Assembly (NCBI GenBank): GCA_026785885.1
Contig: JAJAZC010000121.1
Location: forward strand, 1 to 48,646
Direction of reading: 5' to 3'
Source of the DNA: Rubrivivax sp.
Lineage (GTDB): Bacteria; Pseudomonadota; Gammaproteobacteria; Burkholderiales; Burkholderiaceae_C
DNA length: 48,646 bases
In this document: piece after piece, positions 8,938 to 15,759 of the stretch
How positions within the stretch are numbered: position 1 is the stretch's first letter
Layout of the letters: every line of letters begins with the position of its first letter
The notes under the pieces: model-generated
Seen by the model: only the letters and a program-made list of their open reading frames with translations
Told to the model about the DNA's origin: nothing
The model's database searches: none
Made by a program: the position numbers and the translations under genes

Positions 8938-9363
8938 TCAACGCCCGTCCAACAGCTCGACGGCCACGACCGATGCCAGCTTCCTTGCACGCGCAACCCG
9001 CTTGGCAAACTGCTTGTCGAAGGTCAGCAGCGCCTGCATCTGCGAGCTGCGGGTCAAATGCAGCGCGTCGGCAAAATCCAGGGTGTGTTCTTTGAACAGC
9101 TCCAGAGCCCCGGCAACATCGCCGCGGTGCTCGATGAGGACATGCTCCAGCCCGAGCAGCGTGCCCAGGATTGCCGCGACCGTGGGTCTTGGAAATTTGT
9201 AGAAGCCCTGAATCAGCCAGCTGAATTCCAGCAGCACCGTCAGCGGCACGAACACCGGTTGCGAGAAGACGCGCAAGGCCACCTGCCGCTGTCGCGCGGC
9301 CTCGGCGTCATCCGGGTCGTCGACCAGAAAGCGCGCCAGAACGTTGGTGTCGACTGCTTTCAC
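8938..9363 (-). CDS. vapC: PIN-domain ribonuclease toxin, VapC family
   Basis: A 141-residue PIN-domain protein. All four expected acidic active-site positions are present: Asp5 in AVDTNVLARFL, Glu46 in LLEFSW, Asp96/Asp99 in DFADALH, and Asp116 in TFDKQF. VapC toxins are Mg-dependent endoribonucleases that cut tRNA or rRNA and are neutralised by a cognate DNA-binding antitoxin. The start lies two bases after the stop of the AbrB-type antitoxin gene. Unlike the second VapC in this window, nothing suggests inactivation. Confidence 0.9.
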   Translation of the reverse strand: MKAVDTNVLARFLVDDPDDAEAARQRQVALRVFSQPVFVPLTVLLEFSWLIQGFYKFPRPTVAAILGTLLGLEHVLIEHRGDVAGALELFKEHTLDFADALHLTRSSQMQALLTFDKQFAKRVARARKLASVVAVELLDGR

Positions 9364-9365
9364 GC

Positions 9366-9635
9366 TCAGCGGCTGCGTTTGGGCTTGGCACCCAGCGTTG
9401 CATAGTCGGCGGCGTTGAAGTCGAACAGGCTCCTGGGCTTGCCCGCAGTTGGCGCCTTGAACTTGCCGGCGACCTCGGCCACAGACTGCTTTGGCACCGC
9501 GCGCACGACGCGCAAATGAAGGCCGTCAGCCGCCTCGACAACCTCGAGCTGCGACCCGGTACCCAACCCGAGCTTGCGCCGCAGCGGCGCCGGCAGCACG
9601 ATCTGCCCCTTGGACGAAACGGAGATAAGACTCAT
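9366..9635 (-). CDS. vapB: AbrB/MazE-type antitoxin of the VapBC pair
   Basis: An 89-residue antitoxin. The N-terminal half is a swapped-hairpin AbrB-like DNA-binding fold (ISVSSKGQIVLPAPLRRKLGLGTGSQLEVVE). The C-terminal half is disordered-looking and basic (TAGKPRSLFDFNAADYATL) and is likely to wrap the toxin. It precedes vapC in the same orientation, as usual for such modules. The dctM stop is only about 40 bases upstream, so some readthrough from the TRAP operon is possible besides its own promoter. Confidence 0.9.
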   Translation of the reverse strand: MSLISVSSKGQIVLPAPLRRKLGLGTGSQLEVVEAADGLHLRVVRAVPKQSVAEVAGKFKAPTAGKPRSLFDFNAADYATLGAKPKRSR

Positions 9636-9663
9636 GGCGCACCCACATGGTGAATTCCGACAT

Positions 9664-9676
9664 CTTACTTAGTAAG
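9664..9676. promoter_or_regulatory. Small palindrome upstream of vapB, possible operator
   Basis: CTTACTTAGTAAG has 5-base inverted arms around TTA and is AT-rich in a GC-rich setting. It lies in the 42 bases between the dctM stop and the vapB start. Antitoxins usually repress their own operon by binding a palindrome in this position. Assignment as an operator is inference only. Confidence 0.35.
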
Positions 9677-9677
9677 C

Positions 9678-10970
9678 CTATCTCATCATCCCCGGCAGCC
9701 ATAAGCTCAGCGGCTGAAAGTGCAGCACCACCACTAGCGCCAGCACCAGCGCAGCGACAAAGAGCCAGACGCCGCGGAAGATCTGGCGCAGGCCGACGTC
9801 CTTCAGCAGCGAATTCAGCACGAACAGGTTCATGCCCACCGGCGGGCTGATGAGCCCGATCTGCACCACCAGCACGATCAGCACGCCGAACCACACCGGG
9901 TCGAAGCCCAGCCCGGTGACGATGGGGAAGAACACCGGAATTGTCAGCAGCACCATGCTGAGCTCTTCCATGATGGTGCCCAACAGCACGTAGATCAGCA
10001 TCATCGCGCCCACCACCATCAACGGGCTCAAGCCCTGGCCCAGGATCCAGTCCTTGAGATCGCCAGGCATCGTCGTGAAGTTGACGAAGCTCGAAAACAG
10101 CATGGCTGCGATCAGGATCGTGAACAGCATCGCCGTCGTGCGCGCGCTTTCCACCAGCACCTGAAGCAGCACGCGCCAGCTCAAGGTGCGGCGCGCCAGC
10201 GCAAACAGGAAGGCGCCCATGGCACCGATGCCTGCGCCTTCGGTGGCGGTGAAGACGCCGCCGTAGATGCCGCCCAGCACCAGCACCACCAACAGCGCCA
10301 CACCCCAGATGTCGCGCAGCGCCTTCAGCCGATCGGGCCAGGCGGTGCGTTCGCCGGCCGGGCCGGCGCTGGGGTCGCGCCAGGTGATCCAGGCCACGGC
10401 CGCCATCAAAAAGCCGGCGCACATCAGGCCTGGCAACACGCCCGCAGCAAACAGCTTGCCGATGTTGGTCTCGGTCACGATGCCGTAGATCACGAGGATC
10501 GTGCTGGGCGGAATCATGATGCCCAACGTGCCGCCGGCTGCGATGACGCCGGTGCTCAGGTAGTCGGCATAGCCGAGCTTCTTCATCTGCGGGTAGGCCA
10601 CCTTGGCCATCGTGGCTGCGGTTGCGATGCTGCTGCCGCAAATGGCGCCAAAGCCGGCACAGGCCAGCACCGTGGCGTGCGCCAAGCCGCCGCGCAGGTG
10701 GCCGATGAAGGCATACGCAGCCCGAAACAGCTCCTGCGCCAGCCCAGCGCGCGCGACGAAGTTGCCCATCAGGATGAACAGCGGCACGACGCTCAGCGTG
10801 TAGGCGAAGCCGGTGTCGTAAACCACCTGTGCTGCGTTAGCCATGGTCGGCGCCCAGCCGCGCATGAGGCCCAGGCCGACAAAGCCCACCAGCCCCATTG
10901 CAAAGGCCAGCGGGATGCGCAGCAGCGCCAGCACAAACACCGCAGCAAAGCCGATCAGCGCTTCAGACAT
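9678..10970 (-). CDS. dctM: TRAP transporter large permease DctM
   Basis: A 430-residue, 12-13-segment membrane protein of the DctM family, the transport channel of tripartite ATP-independent periplasmic transporters. The N-terminus (ALLRIPLAFAMGLVGFVGLG), the conserved AGFGAICGSSIATAATM segment and the GGTLGIMIPPST segment are typical. The second half repeats the topology (GTIMEELSMVLLTIPVFFPI and GLISPPVGMNLFVLN). It is driven by a sodium or proton gradient. It is the last gene of dctP-dctQ-dctM, 55 bases downstream of dctQ. The substrate is unknown. Confidence 0.95.
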   Translation of the reverse strand: MSEALIGFAAVFVLALLRIPLAFAMGLVGFVGLGLMRGWAPTMANAAQVVYDTGFAYTLSVVPLFILMGNFVARAGLAQELFRAAYAFIGHLRGGLAHATVLACAGFGAICGSSIATAATMAKVAYPQMKKLGYADYLSTGVIAAGGTLGIMIPPSTILVIYGIVTETNIGKLFAAGVLPGLMCAGFLMAAVAWITWRDPSAGPAGERTAWPDRLKALRDIWGVALLVVLVLGGIYGGVFTATEGAGIGAMGAFLFALARRTLSWRVLLQVLVESARTTAMLFTILIAAMLFSSFVNFTTMPGDLKDWILGQGLSPLMVVGAMMLIYVLLGTIMEELSMVLLTIPVFFPIVTGLGFDPVWFGVLIVLVVQIGLISPPVGMNLFVLNSLLKDVGLRQIFRGVWLFVAALVLALVVVLHFQPLSLWLPGMMR

Positions 10971-11025
10971 TCAGTGCCTCGGGCACGTCTGCGCCTCGAT
11001 AGCAAAAACTTTGAACGTTAGCGCC

Positions 11026-11523
11026 TCAGACATACGCGTCTTCGGCCTGGTCGGTTGGAGCTTCCTGCGTCTGCAAGGCCAGCACCGCATGCACGCCGGC
11101 CGTGACGGCACACAACACAGCCATCACATACACAAACGGCGCCAGCGGCAGCTGCAGCTGCGCGGTGATGTCGCCGTAGCCGGCCATCTGCCCGGCCTTG
11201 CTCCACATCAGCCAGGCCAGGCCCAGCAGCAAAGCCGCGCTCAGCAGATCGACGGCAGCCAGCTGCATGCGGCGCAGCGCGGCCGGCGTCCAGCGGTCGA
11301 GCGAATCGAAGACCACATGCTCACGCTGTAGCGACACCAGCGGCAGCCCGGCAAAGATGACGACGACCATCAGCAGCTCGGTCAGCTCCAGCGAGCCGGG
11401 CACCGACGCGCTCAGGAATTTGCGGCCCAGCACGTCGACAAAAGTCAGCACCATGATGCCGAACAGCGCCAGCGCGGCCAGCAGGCCGCACAGCGTGGGC
11501 AGCAGCTTCTTCAAACGCGGCAA
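11026..11523 (-). CDS. dctQ: TRAP transporter small permease DctQ
   Basis: A 165-residue protein with four membrane segments and the short SVPGSLELTELLMVVVIFAGLP segment typical of DctQ subunits. It associates with DctM in the inner membrane. The listed start is a TTG (complement of 11521-11523). It lies seven bases after the end of the 27-bp repeat array, so the last repeat unit supplies the ribosome-binding region (GTGGGAT). A start further upstream inside the repeats cannot be excluded because the frame stays open there. Confidence 0.88.
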   Translation of the reverse strand: MPRLKKLLPTLCGLLAALALFGIMVLTFVDVLGRKFLSASVPGSLELTELLMVVVIFAGLPLVSLQREHVVFDSLDRWTPAALRRMQLAAVDLLSAALLLGLAWLMWSKAGQMAGYGDITAQLQLPLAPFVYVMAVLCAVTAGVHAVLALQTQEAPTDQAEDAYV

Positions 11524-11756
11524 GGCGCCATCCCACGCGACGCGTGGGATGCGTAAATCACGCCCGGCGCGTGAGGTGCGTCTTTCACACGCGACGCGTG
11601 GGATGCGTCACTCACACGCCGCGCGTGCGGTGCGTCATGCCCGCGCCGCGCGTGGGATGCGTCATGCCCACGCCGCGCGTGGGGTGCGTCATGCCCACGC
11701 CGCGCGTGGGGTGCGTCATGCCCACGCCGCGCGTGGGGTGTGGCCACCCGGTTCAC
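11511..11756 (-). other. Small repeat ORF bridging dctP and dctQ
   Basis: An 81-codon frame starts with a GTG that overlaps the dctP stop (GTGA), crosses the whole 27-bp array as about eight 9-residue repeats of the PHARRGHDA type, and ends 12 bases inside dctQ. This would let ribosomes pass from dctP to dctQ without a gap. Whether the peptide is made or merely serves translational coupling is unknown. No domain is recognised, and the composition is Arg/His/Ala-rich. Confidence 0.4.
11531..11746. repeat. 27-bp minisatellite, 8 units, each with a dyad
   Basis: Eight contiguous 27-mers separate dctP from dctQ. The three units nearest dctP are nearly identical and divergence increases toward dctQ. 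Each unit has an inverted repeat such as CACGCGACGCGTG or CACGC-CGC-GCGTG, so every unit can form a short GC hairpin in the mRNA. The unit length keeps all frames in phase. There are no spacers, so it is not a CRISPR array. Confidence 0.93.
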
Positions 11757-12769
11757 TGCAGCTTGGCGATGTCGGCGCGGAAGGTGACCAGTGCCTTCTT
11801 CGGCTCCTTCATGCCCTTGGCTTCGGCCGCCTTGGCCCAGGTGTCCACCAGCGGATCGGTCCTGGCCGTCACGGCCTTGACGAAGGCCGCGTCGGCCTTG
11901 CTGATCTGCACACCGGCGGCCTGCATGAAGGCCATGCCGCGGCGGTCGACCTTGTCCCAGGCCTTGCCGAACATACGGGCGGCGAATTCACCCGACATCT
12001 CGTCGATGGCACGCTTCACGTCAGCAGGCAGCGCGTCGTACTTGGCCTGGTTCATCATGAACACGAAGCTGGTGTTGTACAGGCCACCAGGAAACTGCGT
12101 GCCATGCTTGATGACCTTGTCGATCTTGAAGCTCTCGACGCTTTCTGCCGGGAACAGCGTGCCGTCCATAACGCCGGTGCTGAGCAGCTCGTAGCTTTCT
12201 GGCGCCGGCTTGAGCGTCACGTTCATGCCCATCGCCTTGCTGATCTCGTTGACCATGCCGCCGCCAACGCGCCACTTCAAGCCGAGCAAATCTTCGGCCT
12301 TGACCACCGGCCGCTTGGTGTTGAAGACGATGCCGGGGCCGTGCGTGAACACGGTGATGACCTTCACGCCCTTGTGTTCGTCGGCCATCGCCGGTGTCTT
12401 GGCGTACAGGCGCTGGAAGGCCACCGACACGGCTTCAGCGTTGTCGCCGAGAAACGGAAACTCCGCAATCTGCGTCGTCACGAAGCGGCCCGGGGTGTAG
12501 CCGTGCACCGTGAAGGAGATGTCGGCCAGCCCGTTGCGCACCGCGTCGAAGGTGGCTGGCGGCGCAGCCACGCTGCGCGGCAGCAGGTTGCACTTGACCT
12601 TGCCGGTGGTCTTCTGCTCAAGCAGGCTGCACCACTCTTTTTGCGTTTCCGTCAGCGCATGGCTGGGCGGCAGCCAAGACGATGAAGTGAGGACAGTCTG
12701 CGCCTGAGCGCCACCAAACAGCAGCGCTGCGGTGGCCGCAAGGGCGAGGGGCTTGGACACGGGGCGCAT
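11753..12769 (-). CDS. dctP: TRAP transporter periplasmic solute-binding protein DctP
   Basis: A 338-residue DctP-family extracytoplasmic binding protein. The signal peptide is MRPVSKPLALAATAALLFGG with cleavage near AQAQ. The body has the family's ligand-contact region (KWRVGGGMVNEISKAMGMN) and the PAESVESFKIDKVIKHG segment. I start it at ATG 12769 rather than the track's 12871 because it opens the signal peptide and has GGAG about seven bases upstream. It is the first gene of dctPQM. The hairpin-forming repeats after its stop could protect or favour the dctP message over dctQM, since binding proteins are needed in excess. The ligand is not predictable here. Confidence 0.93.
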   Translation of the reverse strand: MRPVSKPLALAATAALLFGGAQAQTVLTSSSWLPPSHALTETQKEWCSLLEQKTTGKVKCNLLPRSVAAPPATFDAVRNGLADISFTVHGYTPGRFVTTQIAEFPFLGDNAEAVSVAFQRLYAKTPAMADEHKGVKVITVFTHGPGIVFNTKRPVVKAEDLLGLKWRVGGGMVNEISKAMGMNVTLKPAPESYELLSTGVMDGTLFPAESVESFKIDKVIKHGTQFPGGLYNTSFVFMMNQAKYDALPADVKRAIDEMSGEFAARMFGKAWDKVDRRGMAFMQAAGVQISKADAAFVKAVTARTDPLVDTWAKAAEAKGMKEPKKALVTFRADIAKLQ

Positions 12770-12916
12770 AAATTCTCCAATCGATGGATGTGGCACAGGT
12801 ATCTCAATTTTCACGGCCCGACACCGAAGTTGAGCTGACTCGGCAGCTAGGACTAACCCGCGCCGCACCAAGTTGCGAGCGTGGCCGTCGGCCGTGCCAA
12901 CAGTTTCCCTTTGGCG

Positions 12917-13750
12917 TTAGTTGCCGGCAGGGTTTTTGCGCACCGGCTGCGCCCCGTTGCGTAGCGCGAGCTGTTTGGCGATCTCTGCCGTCATTGCGTC
13001 CATTTCGCTCAGCACCCTCTCGCTGGTGGTGGCAACCGTCACGAACTGTTCCTTGCGCGGGTTGTCGATGTTGTGCAGCGCGCTGTCGAAAAACACCATC
13101 TGCATACGCGCCAGCTCTAACTGCGGCGTAATGTTTGCGAACTCGGATTTCGCATCGTCGAACATCATGAGCGCGGCCTTGAACTGTGTAGCGGCAAATT
13201 CAGCGCGTTGTTTCAGCTCCGGCGCGCGTGCTTCTGTCTGGTACATCAAAAAGCACGCGGCAGCTCGTTGCGACAACATGCGTTGCCGTGCTGCCAGGTT
13301 GAGCAGGGCCGCGGGCGCCTCGACCCCGCCTTTGACAAACCCCTGGGTCAGCGCCTCGGCGTTGTTGAGCAACTCTTCGCTAACGAGAATCGCCGCCTGC
13401 AGCGTCTTGGCCGCAGGTGGTACCGACACGCTGAGCGCAAGCTTGGCGATCAACTCGCCCTGCTGTTTGCCCGACGTCTCTAGTGGCCCGCGCGCAGCGA
13501 GCAGGACCAGCGCCAGACCGCTGCGCAGTTCATCCAGCGATGTGCTCAGAATCGTTCCGGCCCTTGCAGGCAGCACATCCAGCGCCTGCATTGCATAGGC
13601 CTTCAGCACCCGCTGGCTCAGCATGCGTTGGCGGCCCGCTGTCGACACCAGGTTGAGGCTGGCCACGGATTGCGCGCTAGCTTGCATCTGCAAGCTCACA
13701 CAGCCTGAAACGCCGGCAGCGCCTATGAGCAACAAACGACGACGCTGCAT
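12917..13750 (-). CDS. Periplasmic protein with two PilJ_N (type IV pili sensor) domains, probable lipoprotein
   Basis: A 277-residue protein. The N-terminus MQRRRLLLIGAAGVSGC suggests an exported protein with a lipobox-like VSGC (Cys17). Two copies of the PilJ/NarX-type sensor signature follow, AGRQRMLSQRVLKAYA and LAARQRMLSQRAAACF, each in a long helical segment. These domains normally form the ligand-sensing part of chemoreceptors or nitrate sensors. Here there is no transmembrane exit, HAMP or signalling domain. Start 13750 has GAGG upstream; the track's longer start (13975) adds 75 residues without a signal peptide. Function is unknown. The ~290 bases upstream, up to the fibro-slime gene, show no further gene I can support. 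Confidence 0.75.
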   Translation of the reverse strand: MQRRRLLLIGAAGVSGCVSLQMQASAQSVASLNLVSTAGRQRMLSQRVLKAYAMQALDVLPARAGTILSTSLDELRSGLALVLLAARGPLETSGKQQGELIAKLALSVSVPPAAKTLQAAILVSEELLNNAEALTQGFVKGGVEAPAALLNLAARQRMLSQRAAACFLMYQTEARAPELKQRAEFAATQFKAALMMFDDAKSEFANITPQLELARMQMVFFDSALHNIDNPRKEQFVTVATTSERVLSEMDAMTAEIAKQLALRNGAQPVRKNPAGN

Positions 13751-14044
13751 ACCTTGACCTCTACATAGTTTGGGCTCTGGCAAAACACCGAGCCGATACA
13801 ACTGATTACAACGCGCCGGGTTCTGCTCGCGCAACGCATCGGCTACACGCCGACGTTCCTGGCGTGACAGATGCACGATGGGGTATGCAGCTAAGCGTTT
13901 CGTGAATGCACCACGAGCGGTCGCGCTACCCCCGGATCTGTGGGGCCTCGGCACCGCTTTGGGCAGGCTTGTCACCGAAGCCCGGGATGTCGCGGCAGTG
14001 CACGACGCCCTAGTCTTTAGCCCAACGAATCCAAGGACGTCCCG

Positions 14045-14809
14045 ATGAACAAGATCACCTTCGCCGCGCTTGGCCTCAGCCTTACGGCCATCACCGCACC
14101 GGGCTTCGCCGCCCCGATCACGCTGGCCGTCACGGTGCGCGACTTCTGCTCATCGGCCTTTACTGCGGCGGCCAGCTGCAGCAACCATGTCGACTTCGAC
14201 AACAGCGGCATCGAGAGCGTCAGCGACGCCGTCAAAGCCACGCTGGGCGCCGACGGCAAGCCAGTGTTCAACGCCAGCCCGTCTTCGGTCTTCAGCACCG
14301 CGGCCAACTTCGATCAGTGGTTCCGCGACACCCCGGGTATCAACCAAGCCATCAGCAGCAGCCTGACGCTGAGCGAGACGCTGCCCGGCATCTACGAATT
14401 CCAGAGCGCGGCCTACTTTCCTATCGACGGCCTGGGCTTCGGCAACCAAGGCAACGCGCACAACTACCACTTCACGATGGAGCTGCATTCCAGCTTCACC
14501 TACCGCGCCGGCCAGACCTTCAGCTTCACCGGCGACGACGACGTCTGGGCCTTCATCGACAACCAGCGCGTCGTCGACCTCGGCGGCATCCATGGCGCGG
14601 CCAGCCAGAGCGTCAACCTCGATACGCTGGGCCTGGTCGACGGCCAGAGCTACAACTTCGACTTTTTCTTCGCCGAGCGCCACCTGACCGAATCCAACCT
14701 GCGCATCCAGACCTCGATCGACTTCGGCAACCGCGTGCCGGAGCCGGCAACGCTGGCGCTGGTGGGGCTGGCGTTGCTGGGTGCGGCGGGCGCGCGGCGC
14801 AAGCGCTGA
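14045..14809 (+). CDS. Fibro-slime domain protein with PEP-CTERM sorting signal
   Basis: A 254-residue secreted protein. The signal peptide is MNKITFAALGLSLTAITAPGFA. The mature part matches the fibro-slime domain, with VTVRDF near the start, an FDQWFRDTPG segment, and the hallmark TGDDDVWAFIDNQRVVDLGG. It ends in a PEP-CTERM tripartite signal: VPEPATLALVGLALLG followed by ARRKR. PEP-CTERM proteins are processed by exosortase and are often linked to exopolysaccharide or biofilm matrix. No exosortase or polysaccharide gene is in the window, so the sorting system must be elsewhere. AAGGACG precedes the ATG by six bases. Confidence 0.92.
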   Translation: MNKITFAALGLSLTAITAPGFAAPITLAVTVRDFCSSAFTAAASCSNHVDFDNSGIESVSDAVKATLGADGKPVFNASPSSVFSTAANFDQWFRDTPGINQAISSSLTLSETLPGIYEFQSAAYFPIDGLGFGNQGNAHNYHFTMELHSSFTYRAGQTFSFTGDDDVWAFIDNQRVVDLGGIHGAASQSVNLDTLGLVDGQSYNFDFFFAERHLTESNLRIQTSIDFGNRVPEPATLALVGLALLGAAGARRKR

Positions 14810-14914
14810 GTGCTCGGCCTGGGCGGCAGCGCCTCTGCGGCTGGCTACCCACGCTTATCGCCACGTTGTCAGCGCCGGTCACCAGCGCTGACAGCTGGGC
14901 GGTCAGCTCCCCGC

Positions 14915-15236
14915 ATGGACGCAGACCACAGCACCAGTGACGAGCAAAGCCTCCGGCTGACCCGTGCAGCGCCGAGCCGCTTGCAAGCACAGCCGCAAAG
15001 GCTGCAAAGCGCACTGGCGACCTTGGACCGTTGGGACCGGGTAGCGCCGCTGGACTCCAAGCCGCTGCGGGACGACTAGCGCCGAATTTTGACTGGCGGC
15101 GACCGGCAGGTGCTTCTTCAGCCCGGCTCCAGGGGCCAGCAACTTCGGCAGGCTCTCGCCCTTGGGCAGAGCACTCGATCACAAGCAACGCCTGGCAATC
15201 ATTCGCGCATGCAAAGGTCGTAGCTCGAACACCTGA
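14915..15236 (+). pseudogene. Decayed small gene paired with nucleotidyltransferase remnant
   Basis: The frame from ATG 14915 reads a helical protein with ALATLDRWDRVAPLDSKPL. It is stopped by TAG at 15077-15079, where RDDxRRIL suggests an ancestral TGG (Trp). Coding-like sequence continues in the same frame to QQLRQA, then resumes one frame over as SPLGRALDHKQRLAIIRACKG and ends at TGA 15234-15236. One nonsense change plus one single-base shift explain this. The end overlaps the start of the next remnant by 28 bases, as in a coupled two-gene module. No name is proposed; an antitoxin-like role is a guess from position. Confidence 0.6.
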
Positions 15237-15739
15237 TCCGCGCCGGGGCCGAGATCACGAACCAGTCCGAGTTTGTGATCATCGGCAGCCAGTCGATCGT
15301 CGGCGCGCTGCTGGCGCCTCCGCGCGAGTGCACGGTGTCGATGGAAGCGGATATCTACCCTCTGCAGGCGCCGGAGCTGGCCGACCTTATCGACGGTGCC
15401 ATTGGCGAGCTGTCGTTCTTTCACGATCACTTCGGCTACTACGCGCAGGGCGTAGGCCCAACCACCGCGAAGCTCCCCCGCGGCTGGCAGGATCATTTGA
15501 TCCGTCTGCCGTCAGAGGCTACGAAGGGCCGCGTCGGTTACTGCCTGGACCCTACGGACCTGTTTGTCTCCAAGGCCTGTGCCGGGCGCTAAAAGGACGC
15601 CGGCTTGAACCGGGCCTTGCTGCGACACGGCATCGCCTCGGTTGGCCTGGCGCTGGCCCGTGCCGCCGGGCTGGACAACGCTGCTGACGCCGCCCGCGCG
15701 GCCGCCTGGATACGGCGTCCGGTGGCAGCGGCGCGCTGA
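15209..15739 (+). pseudogene. Nucleotidyltransferase-like (DUF6036 type) gene with two nonsense codons
   Basis: A single open frame, interrupted only by TAG at 15221 and TAA at 15590, reads MQRS*LEHLIRAG, then EFVIIGSQSIVGALL, SMEADIYPL, DLIDGAIGELSFFH, GYYAQGV, LDPTDLFVSKACAGR*KD and RALLRHGIASVG. The GSQ motif followed by EAD looks like the nucleotide-binding core of a minimal nucleotidyltransferase of the DUF6036 kind. Both stops sit where the frame suggests glutamate (GAG to TAG, GAA to TAA), each one base change away. The track's 105-residue ORF from GTG 15275 is the middle part only. Family naming is from memory. Confidence 0.68.
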
Positions 15740-15759
15740 AAGCGCTGCTCCTCGGCCCC

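Noticed and set aside
11531-11746. 27-bp repeats as a CRISPR array
   Set aside because: Units are contiguous with no unique spacers, and there are no cas genes.
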